64,000 nucleotides of DNA. It comes from Labrys sp. KNU-23 (lineage in GTDB: Bacteria > Pseudomonadota > Alphaproteobacteria > Rhizobiales > Labraceae). The notes beneath the pieces are model-generated. The model was not told where the DNA came from, did not search any database, and saw only the letters and a list, made by a program, of their open reading frames with translations. Numbering within the stretch: position 1 is the first letter of the stretch; the number at the start of each line of letters is the position of its first letter. Positions 52,060-60,066 of the stretch are shown here, one piece after another. The DNA lies in assembly GCF_008330945.1 (NCBI RefSeq), contig NZ_CP043489.1:3421501-3485500 (forward strand), read 5' to 3'. The translations under genes were made by a program, and so were the position numbers.

Positions 52060-52452
52060 ATGCCGATCCCAATTGTGAAATGTGGCCTTGTCGCCGCAGT
52101 GTTCGGACTGGCGCTTCCGGTTGCGTCGCATTCTCAAGCTCAGGATGCCTCAAGAATCAGCTTGAGTGATCAACGTCAAATGTCACGCCAGCTTGAGCAC
52201 CAGATAATCCGGTGCTTGTGGCCCCAGACAGCAAGCCGGGCAGGTGCGGTCACGGTACGAGTCCGAATGAATCGAGACGGAACCCTTGCGGACCGGCCCA
52301 CGGTCATCAGCGCTAGTTCACCAGCGAACGGGAATGCCATTATTCGCGCTTTCGTCCGTTGCATCACTCCACAAGATCCGCTGAAATTTCCGATAGAGAA
52401 ATATGCGGGGTGGAAAGAATTCAACTTCACCTACTCGCCAATATCGCCTTGA
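52060..52452 (+). CDS. Small periplasmic protein with TonB/TolA C-terminal-like domain
   Basis: The 130-residue exported protein has signal KCGLVAAVFGLALPVASHSQA. The mature part has IIRCLWPQTASRAGAVTVRVRMNRDGTLADRPTV, the strand pattern of TolA or TonB C-terminal domains, ending FPIEKYAGWKEFNFTYSP. It lacks any membrane or coiled-coil region, so it is a stand-alone domain. Its base composition is visibly less GC-rich than neighbouring genes, which hints at separate origin. AAGGA precedes ATG 52060. Confidence 0.65.
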   Translation: MPIPIVKCGLVAAVFGLALPVASHSQAQDASRISLSDQRQMSRQLEHQIIRCLWPQTASRAGAVTVRVRMNRDGTLADRPTVISASSPANGNAIIRAFVRCITPQDPLKFPIEKYAGWKEFNFTYSPISP

Positions 52453-52486
52453 GCACAATGACCCCCATTTTGTCGACCGCCCGAGC

Positions 52487-53641
52487 ATGAACAGCATCTT
52501 CGCCGGCCTGCCCACCACCATCTTCGAGACCATGTCGCGGCTTGCCCGCGAGCATGACGCCGTCAATCTCGGCCAGGGTTTTCCGGATGATGCCGGCCCC
52601 CTCGATGTGCGCGAGAAGGCGGCGGAAGCCGTGATGACGGGCTGGAACCAGTATCCGCCCATGCTCGGCCTGCCCGAGCTGCGCCGCGCCGTCGCCGAGC
52701 ACTATGCCCGCTTCCAGGACGTGGCGCTCGATCCCGACAGCGAGGTAATGGTCACCTCCGGTGCCACCGAGGCGATTGCCGATGCGCTGATGGCGCTGAT
52801 CGAGCCGGGCGACGAGGTGGTGCTGTTCCAGCCGATGTATGACGCCTATCTGCCGCTGGTGCGCCGGGCAGGCGGGGTGCCGCGCTTCGTCACGCTGCAG
52901 CCGCCCCAATGGCGCCTGACGCGGGAGGCGCTCGATGCCGCCTTTTCCGCCCGCACGAAGGTCGTGCTGTTCAACAACCCGCTCAATCCGGCGGCGATCG
53001 CGTTTTCGGACGAGGACCAGGCCCTGCTGGCGGAATATTGCGTCCATTACAACGCCATCGCCGTCTGCGACGAGGTCTGGGAGCATGTGCTGTTCGACGG
53101 GCGTGCGCACCGGCCGCTGATCGGCTTTCCCGGCATGCGCGAGCGCACGGTGAAGATCGGTTCGGCCGGCAAGATCTTCTCGCTCACCGGCTGGAAGGTC
53201 GGCTTCGTGATGGCAGCCGCGCCGATCCTCAAGGTGATCGCCAAGGCGCACCAGTTCTTCACCTTCACCACACCGCCCAATCTGCAGGCCGCCGTCGCCT
53301 ATGGGCTCGGCAAGGAAGACGCCTATTTCACCGGCATGCGGGCGGCGCTGCAGCGTTCGCGCGATCGTTTCGCGGCGGGGCTGACCGAGCTCGGCTTCGT
53401 CACCCTGCCGAGCGAGGCGAGTTACTTCCTCAATATCGACCTGACGGCCAGCGGCATCGAGGAGGACGATGTCGGCTTCTGCAAGCGCCTGGTCGCCGAG
53501 CACAAGGTCGCCGCCATTCCGGTCTCGGCCTTCTATGCCCAGGATGCCGTTGTTACGGTAGTGCGCTTCTGCTTCGCCAAGCGGGACGAGACCCTGGCAG
53601 CCGCGCTCGCCAATCTGAAGGGCGTGGCACGGCGGGGTTGA
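52487..53641 (+). CDS. Class I/II PLP aminotransferase (methionine/kynurenine aminotransferase-like)
   Basis: The 384-residue enzyme has NLGQGFPDDAGP at the substrate arm, TSGATEAIADAL, NNPLNPAAIAFSDED, and the PLP lysine Lys229 in KIGSAGKIFSLTGWKVGF. This pattern fits the YbdL/kynurenine-oxoglutarate group that uses methionine, glutamine or kynurenine. Start ATG 52487 has only a weak ribosome site. A substrate cannot be fixed from neighbours. Confidence 0.85.
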   Translation: MNSIFAGLPTTIFETMSRLAREHDAVNLGQGFPDDAGPLDVREKAAEAVMTGWNQYPPMLGLPELRRAVAEHYARFQDVALDPDSEVMVTSGATEAIADALMALIEPGDEVVLFQPMYDAYLPLVRRAGGVPRFVTLQPPQWRLTREALDAAFSARTKVVLFNNPLNPAAIAFSDEDQALLAEYCVHYNAIAVCDEVWEHVLFDGRAHRPLIGFPGMRERTVKIGSAGKIFSLTGWKVGFVMAAAPILKVIAKAHQFFTFTTPPNLQAAVAYGLGKEDAYFTGMRAALQRSRDRFAAGLTELGFVTLPSEASYFLNIDLTASGIEEDDVGFCKRLVAEHKVAAIPVSAFYAQDAVVTVVRFCFAKRDETLAAALANLKGVARRG

Positions 53642-53659
53642 CTAAGCGGGAGCTTCCCC

Positions 53660-54859
53660 TCAATCGCGGCGGCGTGCGCCCAGCCGGGCCAGGAAGGCGA
53701 GCGAGACGCTGGTGAGGCCCAGTGCCATCAGCCACCAGGGCTGCCAGGCGGCCAGGCCCGCAAACATCATTACCAAAGCGGAGGCCGAGACGGCGAGGGC
53801 GGCGGGTGCCGAACGGTCGTCGTCGCGGTTCATGCCCATCAGCGCCAGCCAGAGGGCGACCGCCGCCAGCGCCACGCCGACGAGGCCGAGTTCGAGCCAG
53901 ATCTGCAACGCGGCATTGTGAGGCGAGGCCAGGAGCTGGCCGCCGACGCCCCGGGTCAGCGAAGAACTCGAATCATATCCGAAGCCGGCTAAGAGGTGGC
54001 TGGGCAGGGCATAGGTCACGTCGCGCCAGAGCGCCACCAAATGATCGCCCTCGGCCGGCAGCAGGAAGCCGCCCCAGCGCGCCATCATCCAGCCGGCCAG
54101 CGGTGCGAGCACCAGCATGACCAGGGCCGAGATGGCGACAGCCAAAGCGGCGGCCCGCCGGCGCCACAAGGCCAGCGTCATCACGATGATCCCGGCGATG
54201 AAAGCGGTGAAGATCACCAGATCATGCACCAGCCAGAGCGCCAATATCATCACCAGGCAAAGCAGCAGGGCCTGCCAGCTGCGACCGCGGGCCAGGACCG
54301 CGCCCACTGCCGGCCAGGCCAGCAGGGCCAGGAGCATGGCGGCGCGCGTGCTCTCGGCGTCCTCCGTGCCCGTCTCGCCGAGGCCTTGCAGAGGCGAGCC
54401 CGGCAGATATTCGAGGATCAGGGTCACGCTGGCGATGCCGACGCCGATCGGAATGAGATTGGCGTCGCTGAAGCGCACGCGCGGCTTCAGGCAGGAAATC
54501 GTGATGGCGAACAAGAGCACGACGCCCAATATGCCCGGCAGCCGGCCGGCGGCCGAAGCGGGGCGGGGAGTCCACCAGATGCTGATGGCGGCCCAGACCA
54601 GCAAGGCGAGCAGGGCCAGGGTGCGGGGCGAAGTCAGCGCGCCCTGCAGGCGGCGCAACGCCGTCGGCAAACGGTTGTCGAGTGCCGCTGCCAGGATCAG
54701 CAGGGCGGTGGCGATCGGCACGATGATCGCCACGGCGTGGCGCGAGAACATGGCAAAAAAGGGCGCAAAAATGACCAGCAGGAACAAGCCCAGCCGGGTC
54801 AAGAGGCCCGACACCGCGAGCGCGGGGTCGAGCGGAGCTTCATAGGCGCGCCGTTCCAT
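53660..54859 (-). CDS. O-antigen ligase/polymerase-like membrane protein
   Basis: The 399-residue protein has about ten to twelve hydrophobic segments. A large extracytoplasmic loop ends with SPHNAALQIWLELGLVGVALAA, which matches the His-Asn...Glu-Leu-Gly pattern of the Wzy_C/WaaL superfamily. Such enzymes move polysaccharide from a lipid carrier onto lipid A or extend the polymer. It stands alone between an aminotransferase and HrpB, with no glycosyltransferase neighbours. Confidence 0.8.
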   Translation of the reverse strand: MERRAYEAPLDPALAVSGLLTRLGLFLLVIFAPFFAMFSRHAVAIIVPIATALLILAAALDNRLPTALRRLQGALTSPRTLALLALLVWAAISIWWTPRPASAAGRLPGILGVVLLFAITISCLKPRVRFSDANLIPIGVGIASVTLILEYLPGSPLQGLGETGTEDAESTRAAMLLALLAWPAVGAVLARGRSWQALLLCLVMILALWLVHDLVIFTAFIAGIIVMTLALWRRRAAALAVAISALVMLVLAPLAGWMMARWGGFLLPAEGDHLVALWRDVTYALPSHLLAGFGYDSSSSLTRGVGGQLLASPHNAALQIWLELGLVGVALAAVALWLALMGMNRDDDRSAPAALAVSASALVMMFAGLAAWQPWWLMALGLTSVSLAFLARLGARRRD

Positions 54860-55082
54860 CGCCTCGTCCTCAATCGTCGAGAGCTAGCTATGGCCGAAGG
54901 CAGGCGAGGCGTCGATGACGAAAAAGTCACACTATGGTTAAAATCGTCCGGTGCCCTGCCGGCCGCAATGCCACATTGGGCGTAGTCCCTGGGAGGCCGT
55001 GCCCCTCTCCGGGACGGGGACTCCCGGGACCGCAGACGCGTCCGCCATTGCACTTGCGCCCTCGATGCGTCACATCGGCGCG

Positions 55083-57560
55083 ATGCGTGTGTTCGATCAG
55101 CCCTTGCCCATCGACGATGCCCTGCCGGCCCTCAGGGAGGCCCTGCGGACGCGCTCCAATGCTGTCCTCGTCGCGCCGCCCGGTGCGGGCAAGACCACGC
55201 GCGTGCCGCTGGCCCTGCTCGATGAGGCCTGGACAGGCGTGGGCAAGATCATCGTGCTGGAGCCGCGTCGCCTTGCCGCGCGCGCCGCTGCCGCCCGCAT
55301 GGCTGCCACATTGGGCGAACCGGTTGGCGCCACGGTCGGCCTGCGCGTGCGTCTCGAATCGCGCATCTCGGCCAGAACGCGCATCGAAGTGGTGACGGAG
55401 GGGGTGTTTGCCCGCATGATTCTCGACGACCCCTTGCTCGACGGCGTGGCGGCCGTGCTGTTCGACGAATTCCACGAACGCTCGCTCGATGCCGACCAAG
55501 GGCTTGCCTTCGCGCTCGATGCCCAGGCCGGGCTGCGCGAGGACCTGCGCATCCTGCCGATGTCGGCGACGATCGACGGGGCGCGCGTCGCCGCGCTTCT
55601 GGGGGATGCGCCGGTGATCGAGAGTGCCGGCCGCGCCTTTCCAGTGGTGACGCATTATCTCGGCCGCGATCCGCGCCAGCGGCTCGACGAGGCGGTCGCC
55701 GACGCGGTGTTGCGGGCCTTGAGGGCGGAGACGGGCTCGATCCTGGTGTTCCTGCCCGGCCAGAGCGAGATCACCCGCACGGCACGGCTGCTGGCCGAGC
55801 GCAATCTGGGAGACGGTGTCGACATCGCCCCGCTGTTCGGCGCCATGGAGGCGGGAGACCAAGACCGTGCCGTGGCCCCCGCGCCGGCGGGGCGCCGCAA
55901 GGTCGTACTGTCAACCTCGATCGCCGAGACCAGCCTCACCATCGAGGGCGTGCGGGTGGTCATCGATGCCGGCCTGGCCCGCGTGCCGCGCTATGAGCCG
56001 GATCTTGGCCTGACCCGGCTTGAAACCGTGCGGGTGTCGCGGGCGAGCGCCGACCAGCGGCGCGGCCGCGCCGGGCGTACCGAGCCGGGGGCGTGCTACC
56101 GGCTGTGGGAGGAGGCGGCCACCGGCGCCTTCGAGGCCTTCGCCAAGCCCGAGATCCTGGCGGCCGATCTCAGCCCATTGTTGCTCGATTGCGCTGCCTG
56201 GGGCGTCGGCGATCCCCTGTCGCTTGCCTGGCTCGACGCCCCGCCTGCGCCCGCGCTCAAGGAGGCGAGGGCGTTGCTGACCGCGATCGAGGCTGTCGAT
56301 GCCGACGGCCGGCTCACCGAAATGGGGCGCCACCTCTCCAGTCTGGCCCTGCCGCCGCGGCTGGCGCGCATGATCGTATCAGCCGCGCCGGCGGGAGAAG
56401 CCATGCTCGCAGCGGAAATCGCCGCTATCCTGTCGGAGCGTGGCCTCGGCGGCGACGGCACCGACCTCGTCGAGCGCATCGAACGCTTTCGGCGGGATCG
56501 CGGCGGGCGGGCGCAGGACATGCGCCGGCTGGCCAGGAACTGGGCAAGGACGGCGAGCCGGGAGGCCGGAAGGGGCGAGGGCGGCGAGAGCGATCCGGCG
56601 CGGGCCGGTGCGGTACTTGCCCTGGCCTATCCGGACCGCGTTGCGGTAGCGCGGGGGCAGCCGGGCAGCTTCACCATGGAAAATGGCCGGGCCGCCCGCC
56701 TGGAGCCGCATGACCGCCTGGCCCGCGAGCCGACGCTCGCCATCGCCGAGATGGCCGGCAGCGCCGGCGCGAGCCGTATCCTCCTGGCGGCCCCGATCGC
56801 TGCCGAGGAGATCGCGGCCCTGTCCGGTGTCAGCGAAAGCGTGAGCATGGGCTATGATGCCGCCAGCGCCAGCCTGAAGGCTCGCGCTGTCAGGCGCTAC
56901 CGCCGCCTCGTGCTGCAGGAGGTCACGGCGCCGCTGACCCTGGACGCCGAGGCAGCCGCCATGCTGGCCCGCGGCCTGGCCCAAGCCGGTATTGGCCGCC
57001 TGCCATGGAGCAAGGCCCAGCGCCAGGTGCGCGACCGTGTGGCCTTCCTCTCCGCCAGTGGCTCGCCGGATTGGCCCGCTCTTTCCGACCAGGACCTAGC
57101 CGAGAATGCCGAAACCTGGCTCGCCCCGGTCATCGACGGGGTGCGGGGCCTGTCCGGCATCACGGCCGAGCATCTGGAGAATGCCCTTGCGGGCCTGCTG
57201 CCCTGGCACGAGCGCCGGCGGCTCGATACCGAAGCCCCGGCCTTTTTCGAGGCGCCGACCGGCTCGCATCTCGCTATCGACTACGAGGCGGAGGGCGGGC
57301 CTGCCATCTCGGTGCGCGTGCAGGAACTGTTTGGTCTCGCCACCCATCCCAGCATCGCCGGCGGGCGCGTACCGCTCACCATCAACCTGCTTTCCCCCGC
57401 CCACCGGCCCGTGCAGGTGACCAAGGATCTGCCAGGCTTCTGGAAGGGCTCGTATGCCGCCGTCCGGACCGAGATGAAGGGGCGCTATCCCCGGCATCCC
57501 TGGCCCGAGGATCCGGCCGCGGCTCTGCCGACCACCCGGGCGAAACCGCGCGGCACCTGA
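55083..57560 (+). CDS. hrpB: ATP-dependent helicase HrpB
   Basis: The 825-residue DEAH-type helicase begins FDQPLPIDDALPALREAL with motif I APPGAGKTT (31-39), motif II DEFHERS (Asp128 to His131), SATIDG and the motif VI region QRRGRAGRTEPG. The HrpB-specific C-terminal domain is present (EDPAAALPT near the end). Start codon choice is uncertain: an ATG six codons earlier (55065) is possible. The cellular role of HrpB is poorly known. It is divergent from the O-antigen-ligase-like gene. Confidence 0.9.
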   Translation: MRVFDQPLPIDDALPALREALRTRSNAVLVAPPGAGKTTRVPLALLDEAWTGVGKIIVLEPRRLAARAAAARMAATLGEPVGATVGLRVRLESRISARTRIEVVTEGVFARMILDDPLLDGVAAVLFDEFHERSLDADQGLAFALDAQAGLREDLRILPMSATIDGARVAALLGDAPVIESAGRAFPVVTHYLGRDPRQRLDEAVADAVLRALRAETGSILVFLPGQSEITRTARLLAERNLGDGVDIAPLFGAMEAGDQDRAVAPAPAGRRKVVLSTSIAETSLTIEGVRVVIDAGLARVPRYEPDLGLTRLETVRVSRASADQRRGRAGRTEPGACYRLWEEAATGAFEAFAKPEILAADLSPLLLDCAAWGVGDPLSLAWLDAPPAPALKEARALLTAIEAVDADGRLTEMGRHLSSLALPPRLARMIVSAAPAGEAMLAAEIAAILSERGLGGDGTDLVERIERFRRDRGGRAQDMRRLARNWARTASREAGRGEGGESDPARAGAVLALAYPDRVAVARGQPGSFTMENGRAARLEPHDRLAREPTLAIAEMAGSAGASRILLAAPIAAEEIAALSGVSESVSMGYDAASASLKARAVRRYRRLVLQEVTAPLTLDAEAAAMLARGLAQAGIGRLPWSKAQRQVRDRVAFLSASGSPDWPALSDQDLAENAETWLAPVIDGVRGLSGITAEHLENALAGLLPWHERRRLDTEAPAFFEAPTGSHLAIDYEAEGGPAISVRVQELFGLATHPSIAGGRVPLTINLLSPAHRPVQVTKDLPGFWKGSYAAVRTEMKGRYPRHPWPEDPAAALPTTRAKPRGT

Positions 57561-57648
57561 CGCTGATCGCCGGTTTCATCGGTTGGCGGCATGGCAGGCC
57601 GATCTCGTTATCCGGGACGAGCGAATCCGGGGCTGGCCGGAGGGTCGA

Positions 57649-57831
57649 TCAGGATTTGCTCTCGGCAAGATGCGCGGCCTGCAAGGCCTTGGCGAGAGCG
57701 CTCATCGAGCCAGAAGGCGGGAGCGAGACGATCTGAATGTCCGGCCGGGCCGTGTCTTCATTGGCGGAGGAGGGCTGGCCGCGACGCGAGCGAGCATCGA
57801 GAATGCGATGCAACAGGGTAATAATGGACAT
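57649..57831 (-). CDS. Small hypothetical protein
   Basis: A 60-residue frame starts MSIITLLHRILDARSRRG with GAGG ten bases before the ATG and an AT-rich patch just upstream that would suit a promoter. The N-terminus could form an amphipathic helix; the remainder is hydrophilic. I do not recognise it. The ribosome site and promoter-like context are the only support. Confidence 0.4.
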   Translation of the reverse strand: MSIITLLHRILDARSRRGQPSSANEDTARPDIQIVSLPPSGSMSALAKALQAAHLAESKS

Positions 57832-58165
57832 TGCGATAACCTCAAAATATCCTCCCAATATAATTCAAATTTGTATTTCAGCAATGTCCCGGCTCCGGCC
57901 CTGGTTTGGAATCGTACGAAACCGGGGGACAAAAAAGCCCTCTTGGCCGAGAGGCAGCCGGCCGGAAACAGGGAGGGGCCGGGCGCCGTCTCCGAAACCG
58001 GATCACGGTCGGCAGCGGTCGGCGAGGCTATGGTGTCTCCTGCCGGCCCGCTTGGCCCCGCGGCCATAAAGTCTGTGGATCCGGCCTGTTTTGCGGCTCT
58101 TGACGCCGCTCACCCAGAGCGCTTTGCGATTTGGCGGAATCGCCAAGAATCGCAAAGATGCTCTA
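57832..58165. other. AT-rich patch and palindromic repeat left of the insertion sequence
   Basis: Bases 57838-57885 are AT-rich and may hold the promoter of the small minus-strand gene. Bases 58115-58164 are a palindromic repeat with inner TTGGCGGAATCGCCAA and outer GCTTTGCGATT...AATCGCAAAG arms, an inverted copy of the unit near 41655-41694. The insertion sequence begins where this repeat ends. Nothing else is evident. Confidence 0.55.
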
Positions 58166-58179
58166 AGGCTTGTGGGGAT

Positions 58180-58566
58180 TCATCGTGAATTTATGACGGC
58201 GGCGGCGAGATAGATGATGGCTGAAAAGCTTTGGTCTGTTTTGTCGGCGCGCATGGCAATGCGTTTGAATTCCTTGAGCTTGCAGAAGAAGTTCTCGATG
58301 AGATGTCGCCATTTGTAGAGTTCGCGGTCGAGCTTGAGCGGCTGTGCTCGCCTGGAATGCTGGGAGATGACGATTTTGGCGCCGCGCTTGTTGAGATCGG
58401 CAATAATGCGATCGCTATCGAAGGCCTTGTCGGCGATCAGGCCACCGAAATCGACGCCTTTGAGGAGGGGCTCTATTCCAACAGTGTCGAAGCGATGTCC
58501 GGGCAGGAGTTCGAAGCGCACGAGATTGCCCAAGGCGTCGGTAAGTGCCAGGATCTTGGTGGTCAT
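58180..58566 (-). CDS. IS5-family transposase, C-terminal frame (orfB)
   Basis: The frame carries the later DDE parts: LIADKAFDSDRIIADL with the second aspartate and KWRHLIENFFCKLKEFKRIAMRADK with the glutamate. Upstream in the same frame, before its first ATG, the sequence continues as GTQSQAIGRSKGG, the conserved bridge of this family. It is therefore most likely made only by frameshifting from the upstream frame, not started at its own ATG. Confidence 0.8.
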   Translation of the reverse strand: MTTKILALTDALGNLVRFELLPGHRFDTVGIEPLLKGVDFGGLIADKAFDSDRIIADLNKRGAKIVISQHSRRAQPLKLDRELYKWRHLIENFFCKLKEFKRIAMRADKTDQSFSAIIYLAAAVINSR

Positions 58567-58583
58567 GCCGCCTTTGGAACGGC

Positions 58584-58931
58584 CTATGGCCTGGCTCTGA
58601 GTCCCCCTTTTGCGCCCTGTCCGTGACGGTGGACCTTGACGATAGTGGCATCGACCATGGCGTATTCCATATCTGGTTCATCGCTACAGGCTTGGAAGAT
58701 CTTCACGAAGACATCGGCCTTGCGCCAGTCGCTGAAGCGCCGAAAAGCTGTGCTCCAGTTGCCAAATTGAGCCGGAAGATCCCGCCAGGGGCTGCTCGTG
58801 CGCACAATCCACAAAACAGCCTCGATAAACAGGCGATTATCGCTGCCACTGCGCCCGGGGTCCCTCGCCTTGCCAAGGCAATGAGGCTCAATCTTCGCCC
58901 ATTGGGCGTCCGTCAAAACATAGCGATCCAT
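58584..58931 (-). CDS. IS5-family transposase, N-terminal frame (orfA)
   Basis: The 115-residue frame begins DRYVLTDAQWAKIEPHCLG and has the first catalytic aspartate in AMVDATIVKVHRHGQGAK. An AAAAGGGGG run on the minus strand near 58606-58614 lies where the reading frame must move back one base to join orfB (AAA GGG GGA versus GGG ACT). This fits programmed -1 frameshifting giving a full DDE transposase of about 250 residues. Confidence 0.82.
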   Translation of the reverse strand: MDRYVLTDAQWAKIEPHCLGKARDPGRSGSDNRLFIEAVLWIVRTSSPWRDLPAQFGNWSTAFRRFSDWRKADVFVKIFQACSDEPDMEYAMVDATIVKVHRHGQGAKGGLRARP

Positions 58932-58982
58932 TCAAAGCTTGAAGCACATTGCTCCTCGTTTGTGAATCCCCACACCCCTTAG

Positions 58983-59340
58983 CCAATCCGTCGGATTGGC
59001 TTGGAACCAAAGAGTTGGAGCAAACAAGCGCTTCCGTCTGAACGCGCTTTGCTCCAGGCCGCGACGTGGCGGTCCATGGCAACGGGTTTCTTTCCAAGCG
59101 AGGAGGAAGGTGAGCGCCCGGTACAGCACTCCGTCATGCTCTCGTCGTATTCTCCGCGACTTCTTGCGAGTCCCGATTGACTTCCCGGACGCCATCCCCC
59201 ATAAGCACCGGCGAATTTGGCGTCGCCCTATCGGGCCCGGACGCACCCAGGGCGAAGGCCGGGGCGCGTTTTTGGTGTTCGGGGGTGCGCTTTTCCAGTC
59301 AACTCTATCGGCATCCGGCCGCGACCGCGGAGAACGACCC
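58983..59340. other. Repeat and leader region before rpmH
   Basis: The left part holds hairpins CCAATCCGTCGGATTGG (58983-58999) and GGAGCAAA...CGCGCTTTGCTCC (near 59016-59056), again of the scattered palindrome type. The right part (about 59100-59340) is the presumed promoter and leader of the rpmH operon. No gene is supported. Confidence 0.5.
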
Positions 59341-59475
59341 GTGAAACGTACTTATCAACCGTCCAAGCTTGTCCGCAAGCGCCGCCACGGCTTCCGTGCC
59401 CGTCTGGGCACCAAGGCGGGCCGCAAGGTTCTGGCCGCCCGTCGCGCCCACGGTCGCAAGCGCCTCTCGGCCTGA
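59341..59475 (+). CDS. rpmH: 50S ribosomal protein L34
   Basis: This 44-residue basic protein, KRTYQPSKLVRKRRHGFRAR followed by an LGTKAGRKVLAARRAHGRKR-type tail, is a complete L34. The start is GTG 59341, which is common for this gene in alphaproteobacteria. It leads the conserved rpmH-rnpA-yidC-engB order. Confidence 0.95.
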   Translation: MKRTYQPSKLVRKRRHGFRARLGTKAGRKVLAARRAHGRKRLSA

Positions 59476-59508
59476 CCGGAACGGATTGGCGCAATGATTC
59501 CGCATCAT

Positions 59509-59640
59509 TGTGCCAGGCTGATTCCTCTCAATCGTGCCACGGGCGCGATTGAGAGGAATCAGCAAGATCCCAGACATTTGCAAAGTGCCCTGGCAGGATC
59601 TTGCCGGGAAACTTTGCTTGGAGCTTTTTGCTCAAGAGCC
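59509..59640. repeat. Palindromic element between rpmH and rnpA
   Basis: A perfect 16-bp inverted pair TGATTCCTCTCAATCG / CGATTGAGAGGAATCA surrounds 11 bases near 59519-59561. It is followed by a looser AAGATCC...GGATCTT pair (59565-59605). It widens the usually short rpmH-rnpA gap and may attenuate read-through. Confidence 0.65.
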
Positions 59641-59655
59641 TCCGAGCCCTCATCG

Positions 59656-60066
59656 ATGCAGCGTCTGCTCAAGCGCCGGGACTTCCTTTTCGTCCGCGAA
59701 GGCCGCAGGGCACATGCTGCAACGCTATCCCTGCAGGCACGCCGCCGCGAGAGTGTGGGTGCAGCTGAAGCTGCACTGCCGGCGCCTGAGGCTGTCGAGC
59801 CGCGTGTCGGCTTCACCGTGACCAAGAAAGAAGGTTGCGCCGTCGAGCGCAATCGGATCCGCCGGCGCTTGCGCGAGGCGGTGCGGCTGTCTGGCGCGCT
59901 TCACGCGCGCGATGGTTATGACTATGTCGTGCTCGGGCGGCGCTCCGCCCTCGACGCATCTTTTGCGACGATCGTTGATGAAATGGTAACGGCGTTCGGC
60001 CGTGTGCACAGCGAGCGTCAAGGCGCCCGCAAGCCACGCCGTTCAGCCGATGAGGCTGTACGATGA
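59656..60066 (+). CDS. rnpA: Ribonuclease P protein component
   Basis: The 136-residue basic protein begins MQRLLKRRDFLFVREGRRAH and has the RNase P signature RVGFTVTKKEGCAVERNRIRRRLREAVR. It binds the RNase P RNA for tRNA 5' maturation. Its stop overlaps the yidC start (ATGA). An acidic Ala/Glu/Pro insert (about 40-55) is typical of alphaproteobacterial forms. Confidence 0.93.
   Translation: MQRLLKRRDFLFVREGRRAHAATLSLQARRRESVGAAEAALPAPEAVEPRVGFTVTKKEGCAVERNRIRRRLREAVRLSGALHARDGYDYVVLGRRSALDASFATIVDEMVTAFGRVHSERQGARKPRRSADEAVR

Larger units (their letters stand above)
58166..58979 (-). mobile_element. IS5-family (IS427-group) insertion sequence
   Basis: About 814 bp bounded by imperfect 17-bp terminal inverted repeats, left AGGCTTGTGGGGATTCA (58166-58182) and right TGAATCCCCACACCCCT (58963-58979), and flanked by TA on both sides, a likely two-base target duplication. 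It contains two overlapping transposase frames on the minus strand. Both DDE halves are intact, so the element looks able to move. Confidence 0.82.

Noticed and set aside
58180..58931. Transposase pseudogene split by a frameshift
   Set aside because: The break falls on an AAAAGGGGG run with the conserved bridge sequence continuing in the -1 frame, which is normal for this IS group. It is treated as programmed frameshifting.
59341..60066. A replication origin next to rpmH-rnpA
   Set aside because: The order rpmH-rnpA borders dnaA and oriC in many bacteria, but no dnaA gene and no cluster of DnaA boxes could be seen here.
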